64,000 nucleotides of DNA from Bacillota bacterium (GTDB lineage: Bacteria; Bacillota; Clostridia; Lachnospirales; Lachnospiraceae): NCBI GenBank assembly GCA_023435895.1, contig JAEZLH010000016.1:1-64000 (forward strand). The letters run 5' to 3'. Both the position numbers and the translations under genes were made by a program. The notes below the pieces were generated by a model. The model was not told the DNA's origin. It saw nothing but the letters and a program-made list of their open reading frames with translations, and ran no database searches. The first letter of the stretch is position 1, and every line of letters starts with the position of its first letter. Of the stretch, positions 44,721-53,508 are shown piece by piece.

Positions 44721-46118
44721 CTAAACAATATAATTTAACGGGATTCTTACATTAAAGGTAGAACCCTCCCCTTCCTTACTATATACCTTAATAGCACCAC
44801 GATGCATCTGGATTACATTTTTTGTAATAGCCAAACCAAGACCTGTACCACCGGTCTCACGGGATCTTGCCTTATCTACACGATAGAATCGTTCAAATAT
44901 GGAATCTTGTGCTTCTTCTGGAATACCGATACCTGAATCTGCCACTTTAATGAAGAAATATTTGTGGTCTGCATTTAGGGATACTCTTACCCATCCGTCT
45001 TCGGTATTATATTTTATCGCATTCTCAATCAGGTTGGAAATTGCAAGGGATAGCTTCACCTCATCAATTTCTGCTATAACCGGACGAAAGCTTTCATATA
45101 TAATCTCTATATTCTGCTTTTTCGCAATCGGGGTTAGCCTTTTTAGAATCAATTCCAATAATTCATTGATATTAATTGGTGTGATATTCATATCACCCGC
45201 GGTCTTATCAAGTTTAACCAGAGATAGAAGGTCGTTAATGATCTTGTTCTCTCTTTCGATTTCATCCGTTATATCAAGCAAAAATTCCCGGTAAAGTTCT
45301 ACTGGAGTATCCTCCTGCATAATAAGGGAATCTGCCAAAACCTTAATTGAGGTTATCGGAGTCTTAAGTTCATGGGATACGTTTGATACGAACTCCTGCC
45401 TTGAGCTTTCCAGCTTTTGCATCCTTTTCATCATATGATTAAAGGAATCTGAAATCTTCTCTATTTCATTGTACCCTTTTACAGAAATACCTTCGCTCAT
45501 ATTATTACCTTCCGTTAACCGGTCTATCGCATTCACCACATTGGTAAGAGGATTGGTTAAGGTTCCAGAAAAGTATATGGCAAAGACGATAATAAGTACA
45601 CTTAATGTGACCGCAAATAATATTATTCTGCGTTCTAAGCTATCCCTTATATTCTGAACATCCTTCGTGGAAACGCTCATCACAATGGCACCCATTACAT
45701 CCTTCTTTTGATTCTGAACAATGGGAATCGTCAGCCGGACATAATTGGCTGCCTTATTAATATTGACTTTTGATACATCTCCGCCAAGGCATTTTATAAC
45801 TTCTTCGGAAATCAGATATTTTCCTTCCTCCAAAGAATAGGTGTCTTTAATTACTTTAAGACTGTTATTGACTATTATAATTCTGCCCTGATAAATATTG
45901 GCAAAGCGGACTATTTCATTTTCTACATCCGGGTCTTCTTTGTCAGTCAGGTAAACCGAAGCACTAAGCTTATTAGAAAGAACATTCCCTTGATTTTGCA
46001 ACCTCATAATCTGATTAGTAATCGCCTTATCCTGATAGGTGTTCAACAATATGAACGAGAAAAAAGAAAGCGGCACTACCCCAAGAATAATAAAGATAAT
46101 CAGAAGGTACATTCTCAT
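44721..46118 (-). CDS. Sensor histidine kinase (HAMP-HisKA-HATPase)
   Basis: Membrane kinase of the WalK/PhoR class, 465 residues. Two membrane helices (about 4-26 and 165-188) flank an extracytoplasmic sensor region; HAMP follows, then HisKA with NVSHELKTPITS (phospho-acceptor His) and the ATPase domain with NLIENAIKYN, DSGIGIPEEAQ and GGTGLGLAIT. The annotated ATG (46118) lacks a ribosome binding site, and the frame is open about 15 codons upstream with only non-standard starts such as ATT, so the true start is uncertain. It lies 19 bp after its response regulator. Confidence 0.93.
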   Translation of the reverse strand: MRMYLLIIFIILGVVPLSFFSFILLNTYQDKAITNQIMRLQNQGNVLSNKLSASVYLTDKEDPDVENEIVRFANIYQGRIIIVNNSLKVIKDTYSLEEGKYLISEEVIKCLGGDVSKVNINKAANYVRLTIPIVQNQKKDVMGAIVMSVSTKDVQNIRDSLERRIILFAVTLSVLIIVFAIYFSGTLTNPLTNVVNAIDRLTEGNNMSEGISVKGYNEIEKISDSFNHMMKRMQKLESSRQEFVSNVSHELKTPITSIKVLADSLIMQEDTPVELYREFLLDITDEIERENKIINDLLSLVKLDKTAGDMNITPININELLELILKRLTPIAKKQNIEIIYESFRPVIAEIDEVKLSLAISNLIENAIKYNTEDGWVRVSLNADHKYFFIKVADSGIGIPEEAQDSIFERFYRVDKARSRETGGTGLGLAITKNVIQMHRGAIKVYSKEGEGSTFNVRIPLNYIV

Positions 46119-46137
46119 ACTATTTAAAAATTGAAAT

Positions 46138-46836
46138 TTACTCTTGATTTTGGAAATAATAACCTACACCCCATTTTGTATGTATATATTTTGGCTCACT
46201 AGGATTGCTTTCGATTTTTTCACGTAATCTACGAATGTGAACATCCACAGTACGTACATCACCGGGATAGTCGTATCCCCATACTATATTAAGCAGATTT
46301 TCACGACTATATACCTTGTTGGGATTAAAGACAAGCAGCTCAAGTAAATCGAACTCTTTCGCTGTCAGGTTCACTTCCTTATTGGCGATATATACTCTTC
46401 TATTTTCACAATCGATTTTCATATCACCGAAAGTAATCTGTTTTGTATCTACACTGGAACTACTTACATTCTTGCTGCTACGACGCATAATTGCTTTTAT
46501 TCTTGCTTTTACCTCTAAAATATTAAAGGGCTTTGTAATATAATCGTCCGCACCATATTCCAGACCCAGTATCTTATCCATATCATCACCCTTAGCAGTA
46601 AGCATGATAATCGGCATATTCGAAAACTCTCTAATCTGCTGACATACTTCAAACCCTGTAAACTTCGGAAGCATAACGTCTAACAAAATCACGTCATATT
46701 CTTTCTTCTTCGCAGCTTCTAGTGCTTCTTCTCCATCATATGCACAATCCACTTCCATACCGTCTTGCTCTAAGCTAAAGCGGATACCTTTTACGATTAA
46801 TTTTTCATCATCTACAACAAGTACTTTTTTCGCCAT
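46138..46836 (-). CDS. OmpR-family response regulator
   Basis: Two-component regulator of 232 residues with a receiver domain (acidic pair at DDEK, phospho-acceptor Asp53 in LLDVMLP, and the lysine in TKPFN) and a winged-helix DNA-binding domain ending VRTVDVHIRRLREKI. It resembles WalR/PhoP-type proteins. AGGTGAG precedes the ATG. It heads the regulator-kinase-GerMN unit, which suggests control of cell envelope genes; YycH/YycI homologues typical of WalRK are absent. Confidence 0.94.
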   Translation of the reverse strand: MAKKVLVVDDEKLIVKGIRFSLEQDGMEVDCAYDGEEALEAAKKKEYDVILLDVMLPKFTGFEVCQQIREFSNMPIIMLTAKGDDMDKILGLEYGADDYITKPFNILEVKARIKAIMRRSSKNVSSSSVDTKQITFGDMKIDCENRRVYIANKEVNLTAKEFDLLELLVFNPNKVYSRENLLNIVWGYDYPGDVRTVDVHIRRLREKIESNPSEPKYIHTKWGVGYYFQNQE

Positions 46837-46949
46837 GTTCTCACCTCATAATATAGTATGGTTACCTACGATACAATTCATCATTGAACACAAAGGCATG
46901 ACACCCTATTTAACAGATCAGACAAGGTTTTGCCACCTGAATAAGGCAT

Positions 46950-47654
46950 CTATTCAACAAATATGTATGCTTTAATTTTTTGAAACAATCCTTCTTTTAT
47001 TCCGGATATATTCATGATATCTTCTATCTTTTTAAATGTTTTGTTCTGCGTTCTATAGTTAATGATACTGTCTGCTTTCGCTTGTCCGATACCGGGTAAA
47101 GTCATCAGTTGCTCCGCAGTTGCCGTATTGAGATTTACCTTTTCGCCTTGGGTACTCCCCTGTTGACTGTTATCTTGATTATTACCCGATTCTGGGGATT
47201 TATCCCCTTCAATCATTTGATTTTTAGAAATATCCTTTAATTCCTGTACTGTCGGTATATAAATTCGCTGACCATCTGTTACTTTCATCGCAAGATTCAA
47301 GTAATCACTTGCTGCATCCTTTGTAAAACCGCCTGCCATGGAGATTAAATCGTTCACCCGTGCCTCCTGATTAGCCTGGTAAACATTAGGTTTTAATACT
47401 GCTCCACAGACATGGACATAGATTAACGATTCCTTCTCTACAACCGGTGTGATATTTTTTTCACTAATCGGTTCTTTGGTGTTATTCTTCGTAGTTACAT
47501 CAGTTGGTGCTGCAGTTATTGTAACCTCTGACAAGGATGTATGTAACCCATTATTATCAGAAGCCGATCGATACGAACAGCTATAACAAATTCCCGAAAT
47601 CAACAAAAAAGAACAGAATAGGCTAATTGTTATTATTTTTTTATTCATAATCAT
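46950..47654 (-). CDS. comEA: ComEA-like DNA-binding competence protein
   Basis: Membrane-anchored DNA receptor for transformation, 234 residues: an N-terminal anchor (about 5-25), a low-complexity linker, an SLBB domain (VHVCGAVLKPNVY to RIYIPT, about 80-140) and a C-terminal double helix-hairpin-helix (VNLNTATAEQLMTLPGIG to the end), the DNA-binding part. Lies upstream of the two-component system and 4 kb from comEC. Confidence 0.93.
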   Translation of the reverse strand: MIMNKKIITISLFCSFLLISGICYSCSYRSASDNNGLHTSLSEVTITAAPTDVTTKNNTKEPISEKNITPVVEKESLIYVHVCGAVLKPNVYQANQEARVNDLISMAGGFTKDAASDYLNLAMKVTDGQRIYIPTVQELKDISKNQMIEGDKSPESGNNQDNSQQGSTQGEKVNLNTATAEQLMTLPGIGQAKADSIINYRTQNKTFKKIEDIMNISGIKEGLFQKIKAYIFVE

Positions 47655-47771
47655 CTTCCTTCATAAAAGAAGACTTAAAAGTACCCTCTATACTTTTTTG
47701 ATTAGACATTCTTATTTTACATAATTTACATACCATTTACAATAGGAATAATAGCTAGATTTTAAAATAAA

Positions 47772-48227
47772 TCATACGCATTTTTCTCGATTCCAATAAA
47801 AAAGAATTATTCCTGAAATAATCAAGATTACACCAATCAACTTCTTCCATTCGAATGGAACCCTTTCACATCCACATAAACCAAACACCTCTATCAAATA
47901 TGCAACGATAAGCTGCGCTGATATTATAAAAATGTTCGCCATGGCCGGACCAAGTGTATCCACACTTTTAATCACCGTATAGGTTATAAATGCTCCTAAC
48001 ACACCTCCTAACAGCATATATTTATGATCCACCTTAAAAAGCGAGGAAAAACTCCCATCCCTACCAGTTACAAACCATGCTCCAAGACATACGATTAACG
48101 CGGTGAGTTGTACAAAACTTGCAGTCACCCAGATTCCTGACTGCTTTGTTACATTCGTATTAAACACACCTTGAATACTCATCAACGAGCCTGAGAGAAC
48201 AGCAATCAGAATTCCCAACATAATCAT
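47772..48227 (-). CDS. YdcZ-family DMT transporter (DUF606)
   Basis: Small integral membrane protein of 151 residues with about five helices in the drug/metabolite transporter superfamily, YdcZ branch, which functions as half-size units. It starts MIMLGILIAVLSGSLMSIQG, typical of the family. The substrate is unknown. It stands alone between comEA and the arginine genes. Confidence 0.85.
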   Translation of the reverse strand: MIMLGILIAVLSGSLMSIQGVFNTNVTKQSGIWVTASFVQLTALIVCLGAWFVTGRDGSFSSLFKVDHKYMLLGGVLGAFITYTVIKSVDTLGPAMANIFIISAQLIVAYLIEVFGLCGCERVPFEWKKLIGVILIISGIILFYWNREKCV

Positions 48228-48385
48228 TCAACCCTTTCATGAAGATTGTTTTACCATCTTAACATTACCAAGTTTGAAGATCACTATTCAAAGGAGTTGC
48301 TAAATTAGTCCTATAATTTATAGACGATTGAAACCATCAAAAAGTTTCTTTATCACCAAGAAAAAACTTCACAGCTTGCTAAAAC

Positions 48386-48415
48386 AAAAAAGTTGCCGCA
48401 AATTTCTACGGCAAC
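48386..48415 (-). terminator. Terminator after argD
   Basis: GTTGCCG and CGGCAAC form a perfect 7-bp stem with a 10-nt loop, followed by TTTTTTG on the minus strand, only 9 bp past the argD stop. It ends the arginine operon. Confidence 0.9.
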
Positions 48416-48423
48416 TCCTATGG

Positions 48424-49608
48424 TTATAGCTCACTTAAAACAGAATCAAGAATTTGAATCATATCATCAACATCTTTTTTTGTTATTACAAGCGGAGGAA
48501 CAAAACGAATAATATTTGCTCCTGCCGAGATTAAAATCAATCCCTTTTCCATCACCTTAGGAATAATATCCTTAACTGGGAAGGAGAATTCCAAGCCCTG
48601 CATTAAGCCCACTCCACGATGTTCCAGCACAAAATCATACTTTTGAACCAGCTCCTTTAACTTCTCTTCCAGATAAGGTGCAATCTCCTTTACATGGTCA
48701 AGTACACCATCCTGCTCGAATATTTCAAAGACAGCATTTACTGCAGAAGTTACAAAGGGATTGCCACCATAGGTGGTTCCATGATCACCGGGTTCAAAGG
48801 CGGATGCCACCTCTTCTGAGGCAACAAAGGCTCCAACCGGCACACCACAGCCCAATGCTTTGGCAGTTGTAATAATATCCGGCTTCACACCGTATTGCTC
48901 ATAAGCATACATGGTTCCGGTACGTCCCATGCCACATTGGATTTCATCCAAAATCAGCAGAACTCCTTTTTCATCACAGAGTTTTCTAACTCCCTGAATA
49001 AACTCCTTGGTAGCAGGATATAACCCGCCCTCTCCCTGAATCGGCTCCATAATTACCGCACAAGTATTGGATGTCATTAATTCCGCTACACTATTTAAAT
49101 CATTATATTTGGCAAACACAACTCCACCAATTAATGGCTCAAACGCTTCCCTGTATTTCTTCGTTCCGGTAATGCTTAAGGCTCCCATACTGCGTCCGTG
49201 GAAGGAATTATCCATGGAAATAATCTGGCTGTTTGCAATTCCATGCTTTTTATAATAATATTTTCTAGCCAGCTTTACAGCACCTTCAATGGCTTCCGTT
49301 CCGCTGCTGGTAAAAAATACTCTCTCCAGCCCCGTTGCCTTTACGATTTTCTTCGCTGCTTCGATTGATGGTACATTATAATACAAATTACAAGTGTGCA
49401 ATAACTTATCAATCTGATTTTTTAGGGCATCATTAAATACCTTATTCCCATATCCAAGTGCAAATACTGCAATCCCCGCAGCAAAATCCAAATATTTTTT
49501 ATTGTCCGTGTCAAAGAGGTGAACCCCTTCCCCATGGTCTAATACAATTTGATAACGGTTATAGGTATGCATCAATACCTTATTGGCATCTTCTATATAC
49601 TGATTCAT
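48424..49608 (-). CDS. argD: Acetylornithine aminotransferase
   Basis: Class III PLP aminotransferase that converts N-acetylglutamate semialdehyde to N-acetylornithine. It carries DHGEGVHLFD, FFTSSGTEAIEGA, DEIQCGMGRTG and TTAKALGCGVPVGA with the PLP lysine; 394 residues. AAAGGA precedes the ATG. It is the last gene of the GNAT-argJ-argB-argD operon, 30 bp after argB. Confidence 0.97.
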   Translation of the reverse strand: MNQYIEDANKVLMHTYNRYQIVLDHGEGVHLFDTDNKKYLDFAAGIAVFALGYGNKVFNDALKNQIDKLLHTCNLYYNVPSIEAAKKIVKATGLERVFFTSSGTEAIEGAVKLARKYYYKKHGIANSQIISMDNSFHGRSMGALSITGTKKYREAFEPLIGGVVFAKYNDLNSVAELMTSNTCAVIMEPIQGEGGLYPATKEFIQGVRKLCDEKGVLLILDEIQCGMGRTGTMYAYEQYGVKPDIITTAKALGCGVPVGAFVASEEVASAFEPGDHGTTYGGNPFVTSAVNAVFEIFEQDGVLDHVKEIAPYLEEKLKELVQKYDFVLEHRGVGLMQGLEFSFPVKDIIPKVMEKGLILISAGANIIRFVPPLVITKKDVDDMIQILDSVLSEL

Positions 49609-49638
49609 ATTCTATCCTTTCCCCACTATGGTTCGTAA

Positions 49639-50532
49639 TTATTTTTCGTTTTCAAACAAGCTTACCTGGTCAATAATTGCCGTTCCGATACCCTTATTCG
49701 TAAAGAATTCCAGTAGCAAACAATGTTCCATTCTTCCGTCCAGAATATGCACTCTGGACACTCCATTGCGTACGGCATCCACACAATTCTTCAGCTTCGG
49801 CAGCATTCCTCCTCCAATGAATCCACTTTCAAACAATTTATCTGCCTTATCCAAAGTGAGTACAGAAATCAAACTATCTTTATCCTTTGGGTCTGCATAT
49901 ACCCCTTCTATATCAGTTAAAAATACCAGCTTCTCTGCACCAATTGCAGTAGCCACCGCACAGGCAGCATCATCCGCATTGATATTATAATTCTGGTAGT
50001 CTTCGTCGATGCCTATGGGAGCAATAACCGGAACAAAATCATTATCAATTAAGGTATTGATTAACTGAGGATTTACTTCTGTAATATTTCCGACAAAGCC
50101 AATATCCTGGCCATTCACCGTTTTCTTATCAACCTTTAAGGTACTGCCGTCTTTACCGCTGATACCCACCGCTTTCACACCGAGTTTTTCTACCAGTTGA
50201 ACCAGGTTCTTATTCACTTTACCAAGTACCATTTCGGCAACTTCCATGGTCTGTGCATCGGTTACTCTTAACCCTTCCACAAATTTGGACTCATGACCCA
50301 ATAACCCCAGCCATTTTGTAATTTCCTTGCCTCCGCCGTGTACGATAATTGGCTTCATTCCAACTAATTTTAAAAGAGCCACATCTTTAATGACATTAAG
50401 CTGAAGATTCTCATCCAGCATAGCGCTTCCACCGTATTTTACTACTACCTTTTTATTATTAAACTTTTGTATGTAAGGAAGTGCTTCAATCAGCGTCCCT
50501 GCCTTAATTAATATTTGCTCCATTTGTTCCAT
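49639..50532 (-). CDS. argB: Acetylglutamate kinase
   Basis: Phosphorylates N-acetylglutamate in arginine synthesis. Motifs: VVKYGGSAM (residue 28 region), VHGGGKEI, and NINADDAACAVA; 297 residues, amino-acid kinase fold. The N-terminal helix is of the longer kind seen in arginine-sensitive enzymes, so feedback inhibition is possible. AAAGGAA lies upstream. It is 157 bp from argJ, with a hairpin in that gap. Confidence 0.97.
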   Translation of the reverse strand: MEQMEQILIKAGTLIEALPYIQKFNNKKVVVKYGGSAMLDENLQLNVIKDVALLKLVGMKPIIVHGGGKEITKWLGLLGHESKFVEGLRVTDAQTMEVAEMVLGKVNKNLVQLVEKLGVKAVGISGKDGSTLKVDKKTVNGQDIGFVGNITEVNPQLINTLIDNDFVPVIAPIGIDEDYQNYNINADDAACAVATAIGAEKLVFLTDIEGVYADPKDKDSLISVLTLDKADKLFESGFIGGGMLPKLKNCVDAVRNGVSRVHILDGRMEHCLLLEFFTNKGIGTAIIDQVSLFENEK

Positions 50533-50624
50533 TTTACTGTTCCTTTCAAGGTCTTTTCTTTTTTCTTTCTTAAATTATCGATTACCCGCTATAAACGAAT
50601 CCTTACAGGAATCGAATATGACTT

Positions 50625-50671
50625 CGGTGAGATTATCCCGTATGTAATTCAAAATACGGAATTTCTCACCG
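50625..50671. other. Long hairpin between argJ and argB
   Basis: CGGTGAGA pairs with TCTCACCG and an inner CCGTAT with ATACGG, separated by small internal loops. A T-rich run (TTCTTTTT) follows only on the plus strand, where no gene ends, so it looks less like an argJ terminator and more like an internal RNA element that adjusts argB/argD expression or mRNA stability. Confidence 0.55.
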
Positions 50672-50689
50672 TTCTTTTTCTAACTCTAT

Positions 50690-51913
50690 TTATGAGCGAT
50701 AATCTGCATTAATCTTTACGTAATCATAGGACAAATCACAACCCCAGGCGGTTGCCGAAGAATCCCCTGCCTTTAAATCTGCAAGTGCCTTCACCTCTTT
50801 GGCGGACAAAATCTTAGTGGCTATTTCTTCACTATAGTCGGTAGCCATACCGTCCTCCACAAGCTTTAGCTTACCGTCTTCGCTTTCAATGAATAAATCC
50901 ACTTTGTCGGGATCAAAGGATACTCCCGAATAACCCATGGCACACAGAATACGTCCCCAGTTTGCATCATTACCAAATACCGCTGTCTTTACCAGACTGG
51001 AGGTAATGATTGATTTACTGATTATCACAGCATCCTCTTCCTTTGACGCTCCCATAACCTGAACCTCAAATAATTTGGTTGCACCCTCTCCATCCGCTGC
51101 CATTTGTTTCGCAAGATAGGTTGTAACATAATTCAGTGCTTCACAGAAGGCTTCGTAGTCTGCGTTCTTCTCGGTTATCTTCGCATTCCCAGCCAAACCG
51201 TTAGCAAGTACAATCAAGGAGTCATTGGTTGAGGTATCACGGTCTACACTAATCATGTTAAAGGAACGTTTCACATCCGCACTTAATGCTTCCTGTAATA
51301 GCTCTTTAGTAATGGATATATCAGTAGTAACAACACCTAACATGGTTGCCATATTGGGATGAATCATTCCAGAGCCCTTTGACATACCGCCAAGCTTCAC
51401 TTCCTTACCATCCACCACGAAACTTACAGCACTTTGCTTAGAGTAGGTATCCGTGGTCATAATGGCTTCCGCCGCCAGTAATGCCGCTTCCTCACCCTCA
51501 CTTAATTCTGCTGCCAGTAGTTTAACACCCTCCTGTATTACATCAATGGGCATCTGCTTGCCGATAACACCAGTAGATGCGGTAAACACAGCAGTAATTG
51601 GAATATTCATTGCATCTGCTACTGCCTGAGCCATCTTCTCGTTATTGATATCACCTTCAAGCCCGGTACATGCATTGGCTACTCCGCTGTTTAAAACTAC
51701 TGCCTGCACAGTTTCACTTTCTTTCGTTATCTTAATATCCCATTTTACCGGTGCAGCTTTTACCATGTTGGTGGTATAGGTACCTGCTCCCACTGCCGGT
51801 ACTGTGGAATACACCAGTGCCATATCTTTTTTCTTCTTCTTTATTCCTGCGTAAACACCGGAGGCAAGATAGCCTTGAGCCGCTGTTACTCCGCCTGCTA
51901 TAACCTTCATCAT
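50690..51913 (-). CDS. argJ: Glutamate N-acetyltransferase/amino-acid acetyltransferase ArgJ
   Basis: Ornithine acetyltransferase that recycles the acetyl group from N-acetylornithine to glutamate and, in many species, also uses acetyl-CoA. It is made as a precursor that cleaves itself at the conserved ATML site (MIHPNMATMLGVVTTD), with Thr as the new N-terminal nucleophile. The start at 51913 (about 407 residues) has AAGGA at good distance; the longer frame is not supported. Preceded by a small GNAT gene. Confidence 0.96.
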   Translation of the reverse strand: MMKVIAGGVTAAQGYLASGVYAGIKKKKKDMALVYSTVPAVGAGTYTTNMVKAAPVKWDIKITKESETVQAVVLNSGVANACTGLEGDINNEKMAQAVADAMNIPITAVFTASTGVIGKQMPIDVIQEGVKLLAAELSEGEEAALLAAEAIMTTDTYSKQSAVSFVVDGKEVKLGGMSKGSGMIHPNMATMLGVVTTDISITKELLQEALSADVKRSFNMISVDRDTSTNDSLIVLANGLAGNAKITEKNADYEAFCEALNYVTTYLAKQMAADGEGATKLFEVQVMGASKEEDAVIISKSIITSSLVKTAVFGNDANWGRILCAMGYSGVSFDPDKVDLFIESEDGKLKLVEDGMATDYSEEIATKILSAKEVKALADLKAGDSSATAWGCDLSYDYVKINADYRS

Positions 51914-51977
51914 AATTATCATGTCCTTCCGTGATTTGTATAATTGAGCCATAAATAATTTAATTGAAATACTTTGC

Positions 51978-52406
51978 TTAATCTTCCTCTGTCATAAGAT
52001 TCAATGCAAAGCAATTGAGATCCGTTCGCTCCGTCCATCCCAGACTACTCCAAAACCCATTTCCCAAACCATTGTCCTTTAAGCAAAATAAAGCCACTCT
52101 GTTAATCTTCTCTGCCTTCATTGCTTCTACTACGTATTGGATGAGTTGTCTGCCGATGGACTTCTGTCTGTGGCTCTCCTCCACACATACATGATAAAGA
52201 TATCCTCTCCTGCCATCATGTCCGCCAAGGGCTGAGCCGATAATTCTACCATTTTCAACCGCCACAAAACTGGTGGTTGGATTTCTCCTTATAAATCGTG
52301 TAATTCCTTCCCGTGAATCATCCATGCTCCTCAGCCCGACGCCCGGAGAATCCTTCCACATTTTATATACTTCATCATAGTCGCCCTCTGTAAAAAAACG
52401 AATCAT
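51978..52406 (-). CDS. GNAT acetyltransferase at the head of the arg operon
   Basis: A 142-residue acetyltransferase with the acetyl-CoA loop in RQKSIGRQLI and hydrophobic strands preceding it; HVCVEESHRQ marks motif A. Being first behind an ArgR-type operator and 64 bp from argJ, it may be a short N-acetylglutamate synthase supplying the pathway, although generic GNAT enzymes look alike. argC is not in the window. Confidence 0.8.
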   Translation of the reverse strand: MIRFFTEGDYDEVYKMWKDSPGVGLRSMDDSREGITRFIRRNPTTSFVAVENGRIIGSALGGHDGRRGYLYHVCVEESHRQKSIGRQLIQYVVEAMKAEKINRVALFCLKDNGLGNGFWSSLGWTERTDLNCFALNLMTEED

Positions 52407-52465
52407 GAAATCCTCTCCCTTGGATAAAAACTCATTAATTAATACTTTCTATGCACTTTCCAATT

Positions 52466-52486
52466 TGAATTATTCATAATTATACA
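52466..52486 (-). promoter_or_regulatory. ARG box of the argJBD operon
   Basis: Minus-strand TGTATAATTATGAATAATTCA combines a half site TGTATAATTAT with TGAATAATTCA, which closely matches the ArgR box (TGAATAATTATTCA-like). It overlaps the -10 element, so arginine-loaded ArgR would repress. Confidence 0.7.
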
Positions 52487-52507
52487 TCCGGATTAAATTT
52501 TATGCAA
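52479..52507 (-). promoter_or_regulatory. Promoter of the GNAT-argJ-argB-argD operon
   Basis: TTGCAT (52502-52507), a 17-bp spacer and a perfect TATAAT (52479-52484) on the minus strand, starting 3 bp past the maf stop codon, about 70 nt before the GNAT start. Confidence 0.85.
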
Positions 52508-52510
52508 TAA

Positions 52511-53119
52511 TTATTTTAATTTTTTTAAGTCAATTCCTATTTTCAACAGGTTTTCATAAATAGCAGCAATCGGAAGTCCCATTACATTATAATAATCTCC
52601 TTGTATTTCCTTAATATATAGACCAAACAGCCCCTGAATGCCATAAGCACCTGCCTTGTCCATCGGTTCACCGCTATCAATGTAATCAAAAATCTGAGCC
52701 GTTGTCAGTGGATATACATGCACGTCCGTTCTTACTGCAAAGGACAACTCCTCCTTAACCCCTCCCTGGTGGGTGATGAGAACGCTCACCCCACTATATA
52801 CTTGATGAACATCCCCTGACAACAGCTGAAGCATACGAACAGCATCTTCCCGGTTCTTAGGCTTTCCCAGTGCATGTTCCTGATAAAATACCATGGTATC
52901 CGCACCAAGGATGAGCCTGTCTTCCTCTTCTCCATTATCACAAAGCATTTGATCCACCGCCTTAGTTTTCAGCCTTGCCAGTGACTTTACCATCTCACTT
53001 GGAATGCTTTCATTCGTTATTTCTTCCACGTTCTCTGTCATTATCTTATAGGGAATATTCATAATCTCCAAAATTTCTTTTCTTCTCGGTGATGCCGAGG
53101 CTAAAATTACCTGATTCAT
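52511..53119 (-). CDS. maf: Maf nucleotide pyrophosphatase
   Basis: House-cleaning pyrophosphatase acting on non-canonical dTTP/UTP-type nucleotides, linked to septum formation. Motif ILASASPRRKEIL is at the N-terminus, with ILGADTMV and GKPKNREDA further in. The start at 53119 (202 residues) follows GAAAGG; an upstream in-frame codon lacks support. Its stop lies only 3 bp from the arginine operon -35 box. Confidence 0.95.
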   Translation of the reverse strand: MNQVILASASPRRKEILEIMNIPYKIMTENVEEITNESIPSEMVKSLARLKTKAVDQMLCDNGEEEDRLILGADTMVFYQEHALGKPKNREDAVRMLQLLSGDVHQVYSGVSVLITHQGGVKEELSFAVRTDVHVYPLTTAQIFDYIDSGEPMDKAGAYGIQGLFGLYIKEIQGDYYNVMGLPIAAIYENLLKIGIDLKKLK

Positions 53120-53402
53120 ATTATATCTACCTTTCTTAAAACTCATTTTTCCTTATTATACTCTATTCTTATCCTGAAACAAAAACTTTTTATGTTTTTG
53201 ATAGTTCAAGAGTTTCATTTAAGTTTCAATCCCTTATATAAACAAAGTTCATTGGTGGTTTTAGAAAGCAATAATTCATGCAATACTATGGAACACTCGT
53301 CTATGAGATTCCCTAAATCTAATTTGCTACAACACCCTATGATTTTTGCTATACTATTCAAAAGTGAAGTATGTAATTTTGTACTTTTATTCATTTTTAC
53401 TA

Positions 53403-53446
53403 TTGCATAATAATAAAATATGTTGTATATTTAAACAAATATCAAA
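53403..53446 (+). promoter_or_regulatory. argG promoter with ArgR-like operator
   Basis: TTGCAT (53403-53408), a 17-bp spacer and TATATT (53426-53431) on the plus strand. A 21-bp segment starting TGTATATTTAAA at 53424 overlaps the -10 box in the same phase as the ARG box of the divergent operon and matches it at 14 of 21 positions. The 389-bp gap between maf and argG holds nothing else I recognise. Confidence 0.6.
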
Positions 53447-53508
53447 GAGCTATACCATATCAAAAATAAAATTGATTTGCCGCAACAATCGGCAGAATGG
53501 AGGATTAT

